Below are positions 46,846 through 57,664 of a stretch of 64,000 nucleotides of DNA, in pieces; the stretch's first letter is position 1, and every line of letters begins with the position of its first letter. The notes under the pieces were generated by a model, which saw only the letters and a list, made by a program, of their open reading frames with translations, searched no databases and was not told where the DNA came from. The stretch covers positions 220,318,552-220,382,551 of the forward strand of contig VDFB02373365.1 of the NCBI GenBank assembly GCA_007258455.2. Reading direction: 5' to 3'. The DNA comes from Sequoia sempervirens. Lineage: Eukaryota; Streptophyta; Pinopsida; Cupressales; Cupressaceae. The translations under genes were made by a program, and so were the position numbers.

Positions 46846-47978
46846 TTAGGTGTAGAACCTCTTTAGATGCATGATATTGATAGGTTCTTTGAGGGGTTCT
46901 CCTTCAAGGGTAGCAAGTCTATATGCCCCAGATCCATATTTAGCGGTTATGATATAAGAACCCAACCAATTTGCTTCAAATTTGCCTTTCTTATCGCGGT
47001 CCTATTGAGTACGTTGGTTCTCTTTAAGGACAAGATCACCAATCTGAACTATCGAGGACAAACCTTCTTGTTGTAGTTACGCTTGAGGCAGTTTTGGTAA
47101 GCTTGTAGATGATCATAGGCTTTGATTAGTCTTTCATCAAGTAACTCCAGCTATGCAAGTCGTGCAACACGAGCATCTTCCTCGCTAATAAGGTTCTTCA
47201 GAGAAATCCTCAGTGATGGGAGCTCAACTTCAATTGGCAAGATGGCTTTGGCACCATACACTAAAGAATAGGGGGTGGTGCCCATAGGGGTGCAGATGGA
47301 GGTGCAATATTCCCAGAGAGCGGGATGAATATGGAGGTGCCAATCTTGACCAGTGTTATTGAAAACCTTTTTGAGTATGCGGATAAGGGTCTTGTTGGTT
47401 GCTTATGCCTGACCATTACCCTGGGGGTAATAAGGTGTTGACCAACGATGTTGGATATGAAAGGTGTCACAGAGATGTTTCATGGCTTGGTTTTTAAAAT
47501 TTTTTCCATTATCGAAAATGATGGTGGATGGAATACCATATCTACAAAGAATATGGAAAAGGATGAATTTTGAAATCTGAGTACCAGTGATTTGTGAGAG
47601 TGGCATTGCTTCCACCCATTTGGTGAAGTACTCAGTGGTAGTAATTATGAATGTATGGTCATCGAAAGATGGTGGGTAAATCTTGTCGATCAAGTTGAAA
47701 CCCCATTGAGAGAAGGGCCACAGTGTTAGGAGGGGCTGAAGGTCCTGTGCTGGAGCATGAATCAAATCTGTATGTTGCGGGCAGGGAAGGCATTTCTTCA
47801 CAAATTCACAAGCATCATGCTCTAATGTAGGCCAATAATATCCAGCTTGGAGAATCCTTTTGGCTAAAGCCATACCATTTGAATGGGCCCCACAAACACC
47901 ACTATGTACCTCTGTTAGTGTAGTATGGGCTTCGGTCTCACTCATACATCTAAGGAGGGTTCCATCGTACCCGAACAA
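46846..47978 (-). pseudogene. Tat element integrase
   Basis: From about 47940 the minus strand reads a zinc-binding HHCC region (HSGVCGAHSNGMALAK, then CEFVKKCLPCPQH). The catalytic core follows: the usual first-Asp position is Asn (WGFNLIDK in place of D-L-I-G-K), the second Asp is kept in STIIFDNGKNF, and the catalytic Glu codon is TAA (47403-47405) after YYPQGNGQA. Beyond that stop the C-terminal part continues in pieces (HIHPALWEYCTSI, then GTTPYSLVYGAKAILPIEVE). It ends in a barrel-like domain, GSGAYRLATLEGEPLKEPIN, stopping at 46846. The enzyme would insert the element cDNA into nuclear DNA. Two of its three catalytic residues are lost. Confidence 0.85.
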
Positions 47979-48199
47979 TAAAGAGTATCACTGACGATAA
48001 TGTATCGGGTTGAACGTTGAATAAAGGATTTTTGTTGGTTTCGTGTGAGGTCCAGGGGTAAAATATTATCATGTAGATAAGTATATATGTCTTGGTACCA
48101 TGGGCAAGCATGACCTACAATGTCACACACCATGTCAGTCTCAGGGATATCATATGTTGGGATTAAAAGTTGTTCCACAAGGAACTCACATTTTGTTCG

Positions 48200-48682
48200 A
48201 TCTTTAGGCATGTCAATCAGGGAGCCAATAGTAGCCATTGCATCAGCTGATTTGTTATGTACCCTAGGAATTTGGTCAAATTGTATGAAGGTGAAATATT
48301 TCTTGAAGTAATCCACCATGCGTTTATAGGGTAACAACTTATCATCATTTGTTAGGAATTCATCATTAACTTGCTTAATGACCAACAATGAATCACCAAA
48401 GACTCTCAAGTGAGTTATGTGCCACTACTTTGCAATTTAGAGACCTATGAGGAGGGCTTCGTACTCAGCTATGTTGTTGGTGCACGGGAATGCCAACCTG
48501 AATGATTTTGGGATGTAGTCACCTTGAGGGGCAACAAACAAAATTCCTGCTCCTGATCCATTATGAGTATATGAGCCATCAAAATACAATGTCCAAGTAG
48601 GTGCTTCTATTACTATGAAAACTTCTTCATCTAGAAATTCAATGACTAGAGGGTAAGCATCCACTAGGGGTGCCTCGGCCAA
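48200..48682 (-). pseudogene. Second (archaeal-type) RNase H domain of the Tat element
   Basis: The minus strand from 48682 gives WTLYFDGSYTHNGSGAGIL, then the stretch ending NNIAEYEALLIGL. A stop follows at about 48437, and the domain resumes with LRVFGDSLLVIKQVNDEF. The DGS, the E in AEYEAL and the D in FGDS are the acidic residues of the archaeal-type RNase H (aRNH). That domain is an addition found in Tat-lineage elements between the ordinary RNase H and integrase. Confidence 0.82.
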
Positions 48683-48689
48683 CTAATCA

Positions 48690-50637
48690 ACTGTGACTTG
48701 TCCCTTTATGGCTTTGTGATCCATGTACTCTATTCCAAATTCACTTAGGAGCATAACCCACTTAACCATGTGACCAGTTAAAGTGGTTATGGATAATAGA
48801 TACTTTAGTGGATCAATTTTTGCTATTAATTTGATCAGATGGCTGAGCATGTAATGTCAGAGTTTTTGTGTACTGAAGACCACTACAAGATAGGATTTCT
48901 CCATGGGTGAATAATTTAATTCATAGCCAACCAGTGTTTGACTGATGTAGTAGATTACTCTTTCTTTTGAGGACTCGTCATGTTGTGCCAATAATGCCCC
49001 CAGTGCAACTGAAGTGGCGGAGATGTAAAGCAGGAGGGGTTTCCCTGGAATCAGTGGCATTAAGATTAGTGGATGATCCAAGTATTCCTTGATCTTATTG
49101 AAATATATCTCACATTGTTGGTTCCATTTGAAGGTGGAGTCTTTTTTCAGAAGATGGGTGAATGACTGACACTTATCTGCAAGCTAGGCTATCAATCGAC
49201 GGATGGATTGCAGCTTTCCTTGGAGACTTCTTAATTGTTTCAGATTGTGCAGGGGTGGCATATCCAAAATAGCTATCACCTTGGCGGGATCAACCTCAAT
49301 GCCTCTTTGAGAGACTATGAAACCCAACAATTTCCCTGATGTAACACCAAAGACACACTTTTTTGGATTTAGTCGTAACTTATAATGTTTTAATCACTCG
49401 AAGATCTTTTTTAGAATGGCAGGGTGCTCTACTCTGGTTTTGGATTTTCCTAGCAAGTCATCAACATAGTCTTCCATGATAATATGGATGAGGTCATGGA
49501 AGATGACAGTCATTTCCCTTTGATATGTCACCCCCGCATTCTTGAGACCAAAGGGCATAACATTGTAGCGGGCTTGTGTTGGTCTTCAAGTGCAATTCGG
49601 ATGTGATTGTAACCAGAGAAACCATCCATAAGGGATAACATCTCATGTCTTGCAATAAGGTTGACCAACATGCCAATATTGGGCAGCGAGAAGTCATCTT
49701 TTGGACAGGCTTTGTTAAGATCCCGAAAGTCTATACAAATTCGAATGTCTCTGTTTGGTTTGGCAATAAGCACTATGTTGGAGATCCAATTAGAGTAGTC
49801 AATAGGTCTGATAAAACTGGCATCCAGTAATTTTTCCAATTCCTTCTTGACTAATAATGCTACTTGTGGATGCATTTTTTGAAGCTTCTGTTTGACAAGC
49901 TTGGCATTTGGGCGAACATCCAAATGATGAACTACTAAAGTAGGGTCTAAGCCTGGCATGTCTGAGTATGACCAGGCAAAGTTAATGATACCATCTTGGA
50001 GTAGCAGAACAATGACTGAATATTCGTGCTCTGATAGTGATTTGGCTACATAGGTGATCTTAGGGTTTTCAACAGTACCCAGGTTTACTTCTTGAGTTTC
50101 TTCAATTAGGATGGATGACCGTGTGGATAATTGAGTTCCCACAAGGGGAAGATGAACGTCTCCATCCTCCAGTGCTTGTTTGAGGTTTTCACTATTGGAT
50201 GCGTCATTTATTTTTACTTTTTCCAGGTGAGGAAGTGCCTTGGGGAGGTTTTCACTAGATGACCATTTTTTATTTTTCTTGTTTTTATTTTTGTGACTGG
50301 AGTGTTCATCCTCCCCCAATCCCATGAGGTTTACATACATATCCAGGGAGACAATGACAGGTGTGCTATCACGTAGGTCCCAATCAATGAGTTCGGGATG
50401 GCGAAGAGAAAGGCTGATGGTAAAGATGGATAAACAGTCAAACATGGATGACAGGTCTATGTGATCAACATCATCGTACGCCTGTATGATGGATTCCTCC
50501 TCGGGTATGTCTTCCAAGGGAACATCATCCACAATAACACTATTGGAGGTATTAGATGATGTTGCAGGGCCTTTCTGCTTTTTGTCATATATGAGGCCTA
50601 TATTTTGCGAAAGCTTTGATACATCAATAGGTTGCAA
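48690..50637 (-). pseudogene. Tat element reverse transcriptase and RNase H
   Basis: The 50637-49528 frame begins with a linker. It then enters the RT thumb/finger region: KKELEKLLDASFIRPIDYSN, RICIDFRDLNKACPKDDF, and LMDGFSGYNHIRIA. After a frameshift the palm continues, with MPFGLKNAGVTYQREM near 49530. The catalytic YVDD is at 49457-49468, followed by LRLNPKKCVFGV and GKLLGFIVSQRGIEVDP. The ordinary RNase H follows at about 49080-48700 (LYISATSVALGALLAQ, then VIYYISQTLVGYELNYSPME). Several stops and at least one frameshift break it. RT makes element cDNA from the tRNA primer and RNase H removes the RNA template. Confidence 0.88.
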
Positions 50638-51059
50638 CCGTCCCTGTTCTTCCTTACCTAGGCCACCACCTTGGTAGTTATGCTTTTCTGCGAACTTAGC
50701 TAACCAAGGGTATACTTCCTGAAAGTATTCATTTAGAGGAGGATCTGGTTGGGGTTCTTCACGGTATACCCACTGACTGATATCCTCTTCTAGTGCATAT
50801 GTCTTTATACTAGGAGACTGGGAAGTGGTAGTGGGGATGTTTTTAGCACTGAAGGTGATGGTCTTATCTTCTGTTGGTGTAGACTATGAGGGTTGGCCAT
50901 ACGTGTGTGGTGATAGTGACATGGTTGCCACATTTAGAGCTGTATGCATTTCATATTCACCACACCCCTTGTCAATGATCTGGACTTTGGTAACAGAAGT
51001 ATTGGTGGCGGGAGATGGCATGGCTGTTGTGGTGGATGATGGATTGACAGATGATGACT

Positions 51060-51666
51060 AAGATGCCCCCATATTGAACCCAAGAAAATAATGTAACTGG
51101 GTAAATGACGCTTCTAAAGCGCGACGGTATTCAAATGGTTGTGGGTCGGCATAAATGGTGATCTCTTATCCATTAATCGAGAACTTTAGGCATTGATGGT
51201 ACGTGGAGGGGACGACTTGTATGGCGTGGAGCTATGGGTGACCGAGGAGGAGATTATATGGTAAGTCTAGATCAAGGACATGACAAGTAGTGTGCTGAAC
51301 TACAGGTCCAACCTGGATAGGAAGACTGATAATCCCATCAGAATTTCTTTATGCATTATCATAAGCCTTGATCATGTTGATTTGATTACTCAAATTTGTT
51401 TGAGTATACCCTACCTATTTTATGAACTTCAGAGTACATAGATTGAGGGCAGAGCCATTATCTACCAAGACCCTTTTTATTTTATGACAGACAACCAGGA
51501 CTTTGATGTGTAAGGGACGGTTGTGATTGGCATCAATATTTGGCATGTCATTCTGGCTGAAGTGTAACTGGTAAGATAAAGCCAAGTGTCCTACTAAAGC
51601 CTAGAACCATGTGGGATCAATGTCATTAGGTACATGAGTTTCTTGTAAAGCTCTATTAAGTATTTC
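51060..51666 (-). pseudogene. Tat element aspartic protease
   Basis: On the minus strand KRVLVDNGSALNLCTLKFI contains the active-site motif at about 51430-51480, as D-N-G in place of the usual D-T/S-G. Downstream, YNLLLGHP, a stop, then LHAIQVVPSTYHQCLKF matches the 'LLGRPWLH' flap-end pattern of Ty3 proteases. Stops interrupt the frame. The protease would cut Gag-Pol in particles. Confidence 0.75.
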
Positions 51667-54546
51667 CTAATGTACGGGAGAAGACTTAAGCAGATCCAAG
51701 ATTGAAATCTGAGCAGGGGTCTTTCCTAAGTGATCAAGAATGTTATACTGAGAGTTTACAAGATTTGATTGGGCAGATGTGGAGGCTACAGGGATAGTAA
51801 TGTAGGACCGTCGGGTAGCAACAACACATTGGGGATCTTTAGCCTTAACATGTATCATAGACACACGGGGTTCTACCTGTTCAATGTAATGGACAATGCC
51901 ATCATAATTGAAGGGTACATTTTTATAGCTTATATTATTTGTGTTGTTGTCTTGGGGATTGTTGTTGGAGGTGCTTGCGCCTTGATTATGGTTAGGGAAG
52001 GTGTTTTGGTATATTTGTAATTGAGCATTGGATGATGAAGCTTGACTGGTGTCGACTTTGATATCTCCTCGATCGATAAGATCTTGGATATAGTTTTTGA
52101 GACCTTGACATTTATCCAAAGTGTGCCCTTTTATCTTATGGAATTCATGATATTCATTCTCCCTAAACCAGGCAGGTTTGGGCTTGGATTCATCAAGTGG
52201 TTTGGTGATAGGGTACGTGATCAGATAGTTGACTTGTAACAACTTATTGAAGATGACGCTCAAGGGTTCTCCTAATTGAGTATATTGGCGTTTTCCATTC
52301 CCTTGACTGTTTTGGTTCAATTGTTGAGGAGGACGAGATGCCCCCTATGGCATGGATATGGCATTAGGTATAGATGGTTGTTGCCTCTGGGATGTATTAG
52401 CCACCTGGACATGTTTAGTGTTAGTGACACCATCATTCACTACATTTTTGTTCTTGTTCCAAAAGCGTGACTTATCGCTGGATGACCTTTCTTTATCATG
52501 GTTGTGTATCTTGATGTGCCCTTTGGTAATAAGGGTGCGTTCAAGGATGGGTCCTTTTTCCACTATTTCAGTGAAAGTGGTAACACAATGCAACCTGAAA
52601 TTATGAGCCATGTCGGGATGTGAGTTCTCCACAAAGAGGGTGACCATGTATTTCTCTTTGAGAGGGGTTTTCATTCGGCTTGCTAGTGCTTGCCACCTTT
52701 GAAGGTAGCTAGCAAAGGTTTCACCTTCATGTTGCTTCTCCTTAAGAAGGTCCAAAGTATCATTGTCTTTTTCCAAATTTAAGGAGAAGTAAGAAATAAT
52801 TTTTTTTGAAAGATCGGCAAAGGATTTTATGGACCCTCGTTCTAGACTCATGAACCATTCTAGGGCATTGCCTATAAGGCTCTGTGGAAACAAATGCAAG
52901 AGGTAGTTGTCGTTGTGCATAACTTCTTGACACTGGGAGTAAAACTCTTGCAAGTGGGCCTTAGGATCTTTGTTTCCCTTGTATCTGTCAAACTTTGGTA
53001 TCTCAAAGTGCCTCGGGAAGGGAATTAGTGAGATGGATGGATCGAACGGATATGGACATATATATTCAAATTTATAGGATTGTTTACCAGTCCCCGCTTG
53101 GAGATCTTTCAAAGAAGCTTTGATTTCCAATAGGTTCACGTTGACCGGTGGTGTAGGAGTTGAGACAGATGAGTTGGATGGATATGGGTGGTAGGACGAC
53201 GAAGGATCTTGTTGAGATAGTGTCTGAAGGTTGATGTATGGATTTTGATAGTGAGACAATGATATCTCTTGCTAGTATTTCAAGGGAGTTTGTTGGTACT
53301 GGGGTTGTTGTTGTGAGGTATAGTACATATTTGTTTGATAAGAATGTGCGACCGAATGCTGAGGAGCTTGAATGTGATATTGCGGATTGGTTTGTTGGTA
53401 TTGAAGGTACTGCTGCGACTATTGGGAGGCCATATAGGGTGGTTGTTGTTGGAACTACTATTGGTTATGATAGTAATAATGATGAGGAGGTTGCTGATGT
53501 GATGTCGATTGTTGTGTGGGCCGAGATGGGATGTTTTGTTGTGGTTGAACTTGCGGACATAAAATGGATGCGAGGAACGGGGATATGGTTTGGGTGAGCG
53601 GTCGAGATGGATTACCTTGCAATTGGTGTGGTGGTTGTTGTGAATAAATCAAAGGCTTACGTGGGGGTTGTTGCTGATGAGGCGGCTGAGATAATGTAGA
53701 GGTGTTCTGCAAAGGAGGTTGTTGGGTACCAAGGGGAACATTTGGTTGGTATGTACCTTGTGGAGGTAATTGAAGTGGTAGGTTATATTGGGGAGGCTGT
53801 TGAGATGTGTATGGAGGCAGTGGCAGATTTGTGGCCCCAGGAGGTGGAGATAATGCGGTAAAAGGGTTGCCCCTAGCGTTGACTGGAGGTTGACTTGAAA
53901 GGGGTGGTTTTGTTAGCATTAATGGCGAAGGTTGCGAAACATTTTGTGGCATGCCGTAGGCGAAAGGATTATTAAGATCAGATACTTGAGGAGACCCCAT
54001 GACTAAGATTGTGGCATGTGGTGGATGGTTAACATGATCAAGAATGACGTTGCCAAATTCAGGTTGATGTCAACCCTCTACTGGAGGAACATTGGGGATG
54101 TATGAACTATCTGGTGCGTTTTGTGAACCTTGGGGTATGTTAGATGTGGAGCTGCTATATTTGGATAAGTCCACACCTGGTGGAAGTTTGACACCTTTTT
54201 CAATTAGGTGGGCCAAGATTTCTTCCCCATGTTTTTCGAATAGGCAGTCTGTCATTTGCACATTGGCAGGATTACTGAAATGTTCCTCAAGCGTGAGTTC
54301 GAGTTGATTAATCATACTCTCTTCACCATGTGGTCAGTTGTTCTGATTTTCAGTGTTGGAGTGTGATGAAGTGTCGTTATGAGGGTCTTGGGGGATGTTC
54401 ACTCCATTGTTAGGATCTTGAGAGACATTTGTACCATTAGTAGGATTTGCACTACTATTAGGATCTTGAGACATGTTCACTTGGGAATTTTGACCTTGTT
54501 GTTGTGCCATTTGCTTCTTGGCTTGTGACCTAGTTTGAATGGGCAT
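51667..54546 (-). pseudogene. Tat element Gag
   Basis: The start is at 54546 with MPIQTRSQAKKQMAQQQ, followed by N-rich SQDPN repeats. A stop and then 54315-54070 (MINQLELTLEEHFSNPANVQ) continue it. 54000-53458 is a proline/glutamine-rich linker. 53259-52345 holds the Retrotrans_gag core: PKFDRYKGNKDPKAHLQEF, then NALEWFMSLERGSIKSF. 52320-51667 includes the zinc-knuckle-like EFHKIKGHTLDKCQGLKNYI at about 52107-52150; the first Cys expected just upstream is missing from this reading. Gag forms the particle and binds the genomic RNA. A few stops and frameshifts break an otherwise long single frame running into protease. Confidence 0.85.
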
Positions 54547-57500
54547 GCAAGTGTGCTATGGGAAGATTACAAAGATGTCCTTGATGAACAATTTGATTTG
54601 ATGAAGATTGATCGATTGGATAAAGGGCGTGGGTAGACTTAATTAGATGATTGGATAATATTGAATTCAACTATATTGGATTTTGATTGGATGAAATTGG
54701 ATTTTGATTGGTTAAGATTGAATTTTGATCAGATGAGATTGGATTTTGATGAAATCAGATTTTGATTGGAGGATGTTGGACTTTTGATTGGATGGGATTG
54801 TTGAGATAGATTGGATGGATGTGATTGGATCGATTAGATAATTGGATAAGTGTGATTGGTTTGATTGGATGACTGGATAGAATAGGTTGAGTGATTGGAT
54901 GGGTGCGATTGGATTAAAATTAAATGATGGAAGATGTAAGGGATCCTAAACATAGTTAAAAAATCACCCTTAGTGACCTAGAGCATTGATTGATCAAGTG
55001 GATGATCACGTCACTGAATCCACCTCAAGATAAAAATGGATTGATTTGGGCCGAGGATGATAACTTACGACATCGAATTCACCTCAAGATGGAAGTGAAT
55101 TGATTTGGGTAAAAGTTGATGATTGATGTGAAGGATAAAAATCAAATTCAAGTGCTAAGGTCAATTTGGATAACAACTTTTAACACAAGGTTTAGGCGAT
55201 TTGAAGATGAGTGGTGTTTATGTGATATGGATTAGGTGATGCAAATGGTAATATTTTGGTGAAACAAGTTCACTAGGTGATGATATGGGCTTCCCAAATG
55301 AGTTACCGGAAAATTCAAAACAAGTGGGAAAATTAAGAGAATAAATGTATGGAGGCTTGGTATGACTAACGGAGGTTTGAAATGATAAAATGGAGGTTTG
55401 GAATGATCAAACAGAGGTTTCATAGGTTTAGAATGACAAAACAGAGGTTTGGAATGATTAAATGGAGGTTTGGGATGGCTAAACGGAGGTTTGGAGGCTT
55501 GACGAAACTAAACGAGGCAAGTTCGCCCTTCTGCAGTGGGTTGCAGGGGTGTGATCGCCTTTCTGCAGAAAATAGGAGGGCGTGACTGCCTTTCTGTGGT
55601 AAATGGGGCTTGGTTTAGATGGAAATGACTATGGCAAGGACTCAAAATGATGATAATAAGGCCAATTTGTCAAAAAGTTCACAGGTTTCTCACAAGAAGA
55701 CACTTTAAACAAGCATAATCCTATGATTAGTGTTAAGGGTATGGTCAACAAAGGTCTTAATCTAGGATGTACAAGGCTTCTAGGGATTCCTCGATATACT
55801 CTTGGTACATGAGGCACAACCGTGAACTCCAGCCCGTCACAAGCATGAGTTGGGAACCCTAGTGAGATACTGAAGGGCTCGGACCAACTCTTCATGTCTA
55901 TCTAGGTATCACCCTAGCTTCAACGCTTCACCAATTACGACATGACTAGATTATGGTACAACTTTCGCTCTCCCCCCTTTATATACCTCGCCGGTACGCA
56001 TGGTTGGAATCGTCCCTTGGGGTGATGAAATCCCCAAGCAGGTCCCACTAAAAAGAAGGCACTAATCATTTCCAACTACTCCCCAGGCTCACACAAAGTG
56101 CAAGGGGAAAGTGAAAAAAAACTAATGACCCCTTGGGTGACAAAAAAAAATACAACAAACAATGAATATTACTTCCCCTAATTAAACTATGTTCTTATAT
56201 TAACGAAAACAACAAGGATAGCTTTTAAAATCTGAGCAAACGGATAGCCCTGCAAGCAAATGTTAGTTGTTTTATCCTTCGTTCTTCATCAATTACACAA
56301 GAATATGCTGCAAAATTTTAGCAAAAAATACAAATATCCTTGCAAAAAACAATGTTAGGGGGTTAGGATATGAAAACAACAAAAAATGAGAGCAAAAATG
56401 AAGCTAAAATGGTTGTTTTACCTTCCAAACTATGTTATTTTGGGGCGTATCCGCCCCACTACAGTAAGCAGGAGGGCGTAGTTGAACTTCTACAACAATC
56501 AGAAGGGCATAATTGAACTTCTACAGTGAAATGTTAGCAAGCAAATTTCAAACCGGGGCGCAGTCACCCTTCTGCAGAAAAATGTCAGAAATTAAATTTT
56601 TAACCAGGGGCGTGGCTACCCAACTGCAGAAAAATGTCAGAAAACAGATTTTTAAATTAGGGGTGTGGCCGCCCAACTACAGAAAAATGTCTGAAAATAG
56701 ATTTTTAAATTAGGGGCATGGCCGCCCAACTGCAGAAAAGTGTCAAAAATTAGATTTTTAAACAGGGGCGTGGCCGCCCAATTGCAGAAAAATGTTAGAA
56801 AATAGATTTTTAAATTAGGGGTGTGGCCGCCCAACTGCAAAAAAAAAGTCATAAATCAGATTTTTATCCAGGGGTATGGACGCCCAATTGCAAAAAAAAT
56901 TTAGAAAACAGATTTTTAAATTAAGGGCGTGGCCGCCCAACTGCAGAAAAGTGTCAGAAATCAAAATTTAAACAGGAGTGTGGCCGCCCAACTGCAGAAA
57001 AATGTTAGAAAATATATTTTTAAACAGGGATGTGGCTGCCCAACTGCAGAAAAATGTCAGAAAATAGATTTTTAATCAGGGGCATGGTTGCCCAAATGCA
57101 AAAAAGTGTTAGAAATCAGATTTTTAAACAAGGGTGTGGCCGCCCAACTGCAGAAAAATGTTAGAAAACAAATTTTTAAATCAGGGGCGTGGCCACCCAA
57201 CTGCAGAAAAATGTCAGAAAACAAATTTTTAAATTAGGGGTGTGGCCGTCCAACTGCAGAAAAATGTCAAAAATCATATTTTTATCCAGGGGCATGGCCA
57301 CCTTTCTGCAAAAAAATGTCAGAAAATAGATTTTTAAATTAGGGGCGTAGCCACCCAACTACAAAAAAATGTTAGAAATTAGATTTTTATCCACAGGCAT
57401 GGCCGCCTTTTTACAGAAAAATGTTAGAAAATAGATTTTTAAATCAGGGGCGTGGCCGCCCAACTGCAGAAAAATGTCAAAAATCAAATTTTTATCTAGG

Positions 57501-57642
57501 GGCATGGCTGCCTTTCTGCAATGAACCAGAGGGCGTAGCCACCCCTCTGCAGTGAACCAGAGGGTGTAGCCGCCCCTCTGCAACCTGTACCTGCAAACAA
57601 TCTCAACAACAATAAATGTAAAGTAAAAGAACCCATTTGTGG
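54547..57642 (-). other. Leader of the Tat element
   Basis: A 3-kb untranslated region lies between PBS and gag on the minus strand. Near 54640-54940 there is a GATTGGATTTTGATTGGATGA-like degenerate repeat. Near 55360-55510 there is an AAATGGAGGTTTGGAATGAT-type repeat of about 23 bp. From 55520 to 55605 GC-rich words (GGGCGTGACTGCC) appear, ahead of the main array at 56430-57590. Confidence 0.65.
56430..57590 (-). repeat. 53-bp GC/AT-alternating tandem array in the Tat leader
   Basis: The unit combines a GC-rich half, GGGGCGTGGCCGCCCAACTG, with an AT-rich half like CAGAAAAATGTCAGAAAACA and GATTTTTAAATTA. The GCCGCCC word recurs at 56668, 56721, 56773, 56826 and 56932, giving steps of 52-54 bp. 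About twenty units are present with point changes. It has no coding sense in the element's direction. Confidence 0.9.
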
Positions 57643-57660
57643 GTCCCACTGGGTGTGCTA
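57643..57660 (-). other. Primer-binding site region of the Tat element
   Basis: On the minus strand, four T residues after the LTR end are followed by TAGCACACCCAGTGGGAC. The pattern resembles the 'GCRCGCCCGGTGGGAC' site of other plant Tat/Ogre-type elements, thought to pair with a tRNA other than initiator Met (Arg has been reported for Ogre). The tRNA identity is not proven here. Confidence 0.6.
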
Positions 57661-57664
57661 AAAA

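Noticed and set aside
53238..53597. 119-codon plus-strand frame
   Set aside because: It is antisense to the proline/glutamine-rich part of Gag, whose codons leave the opposite strand open.
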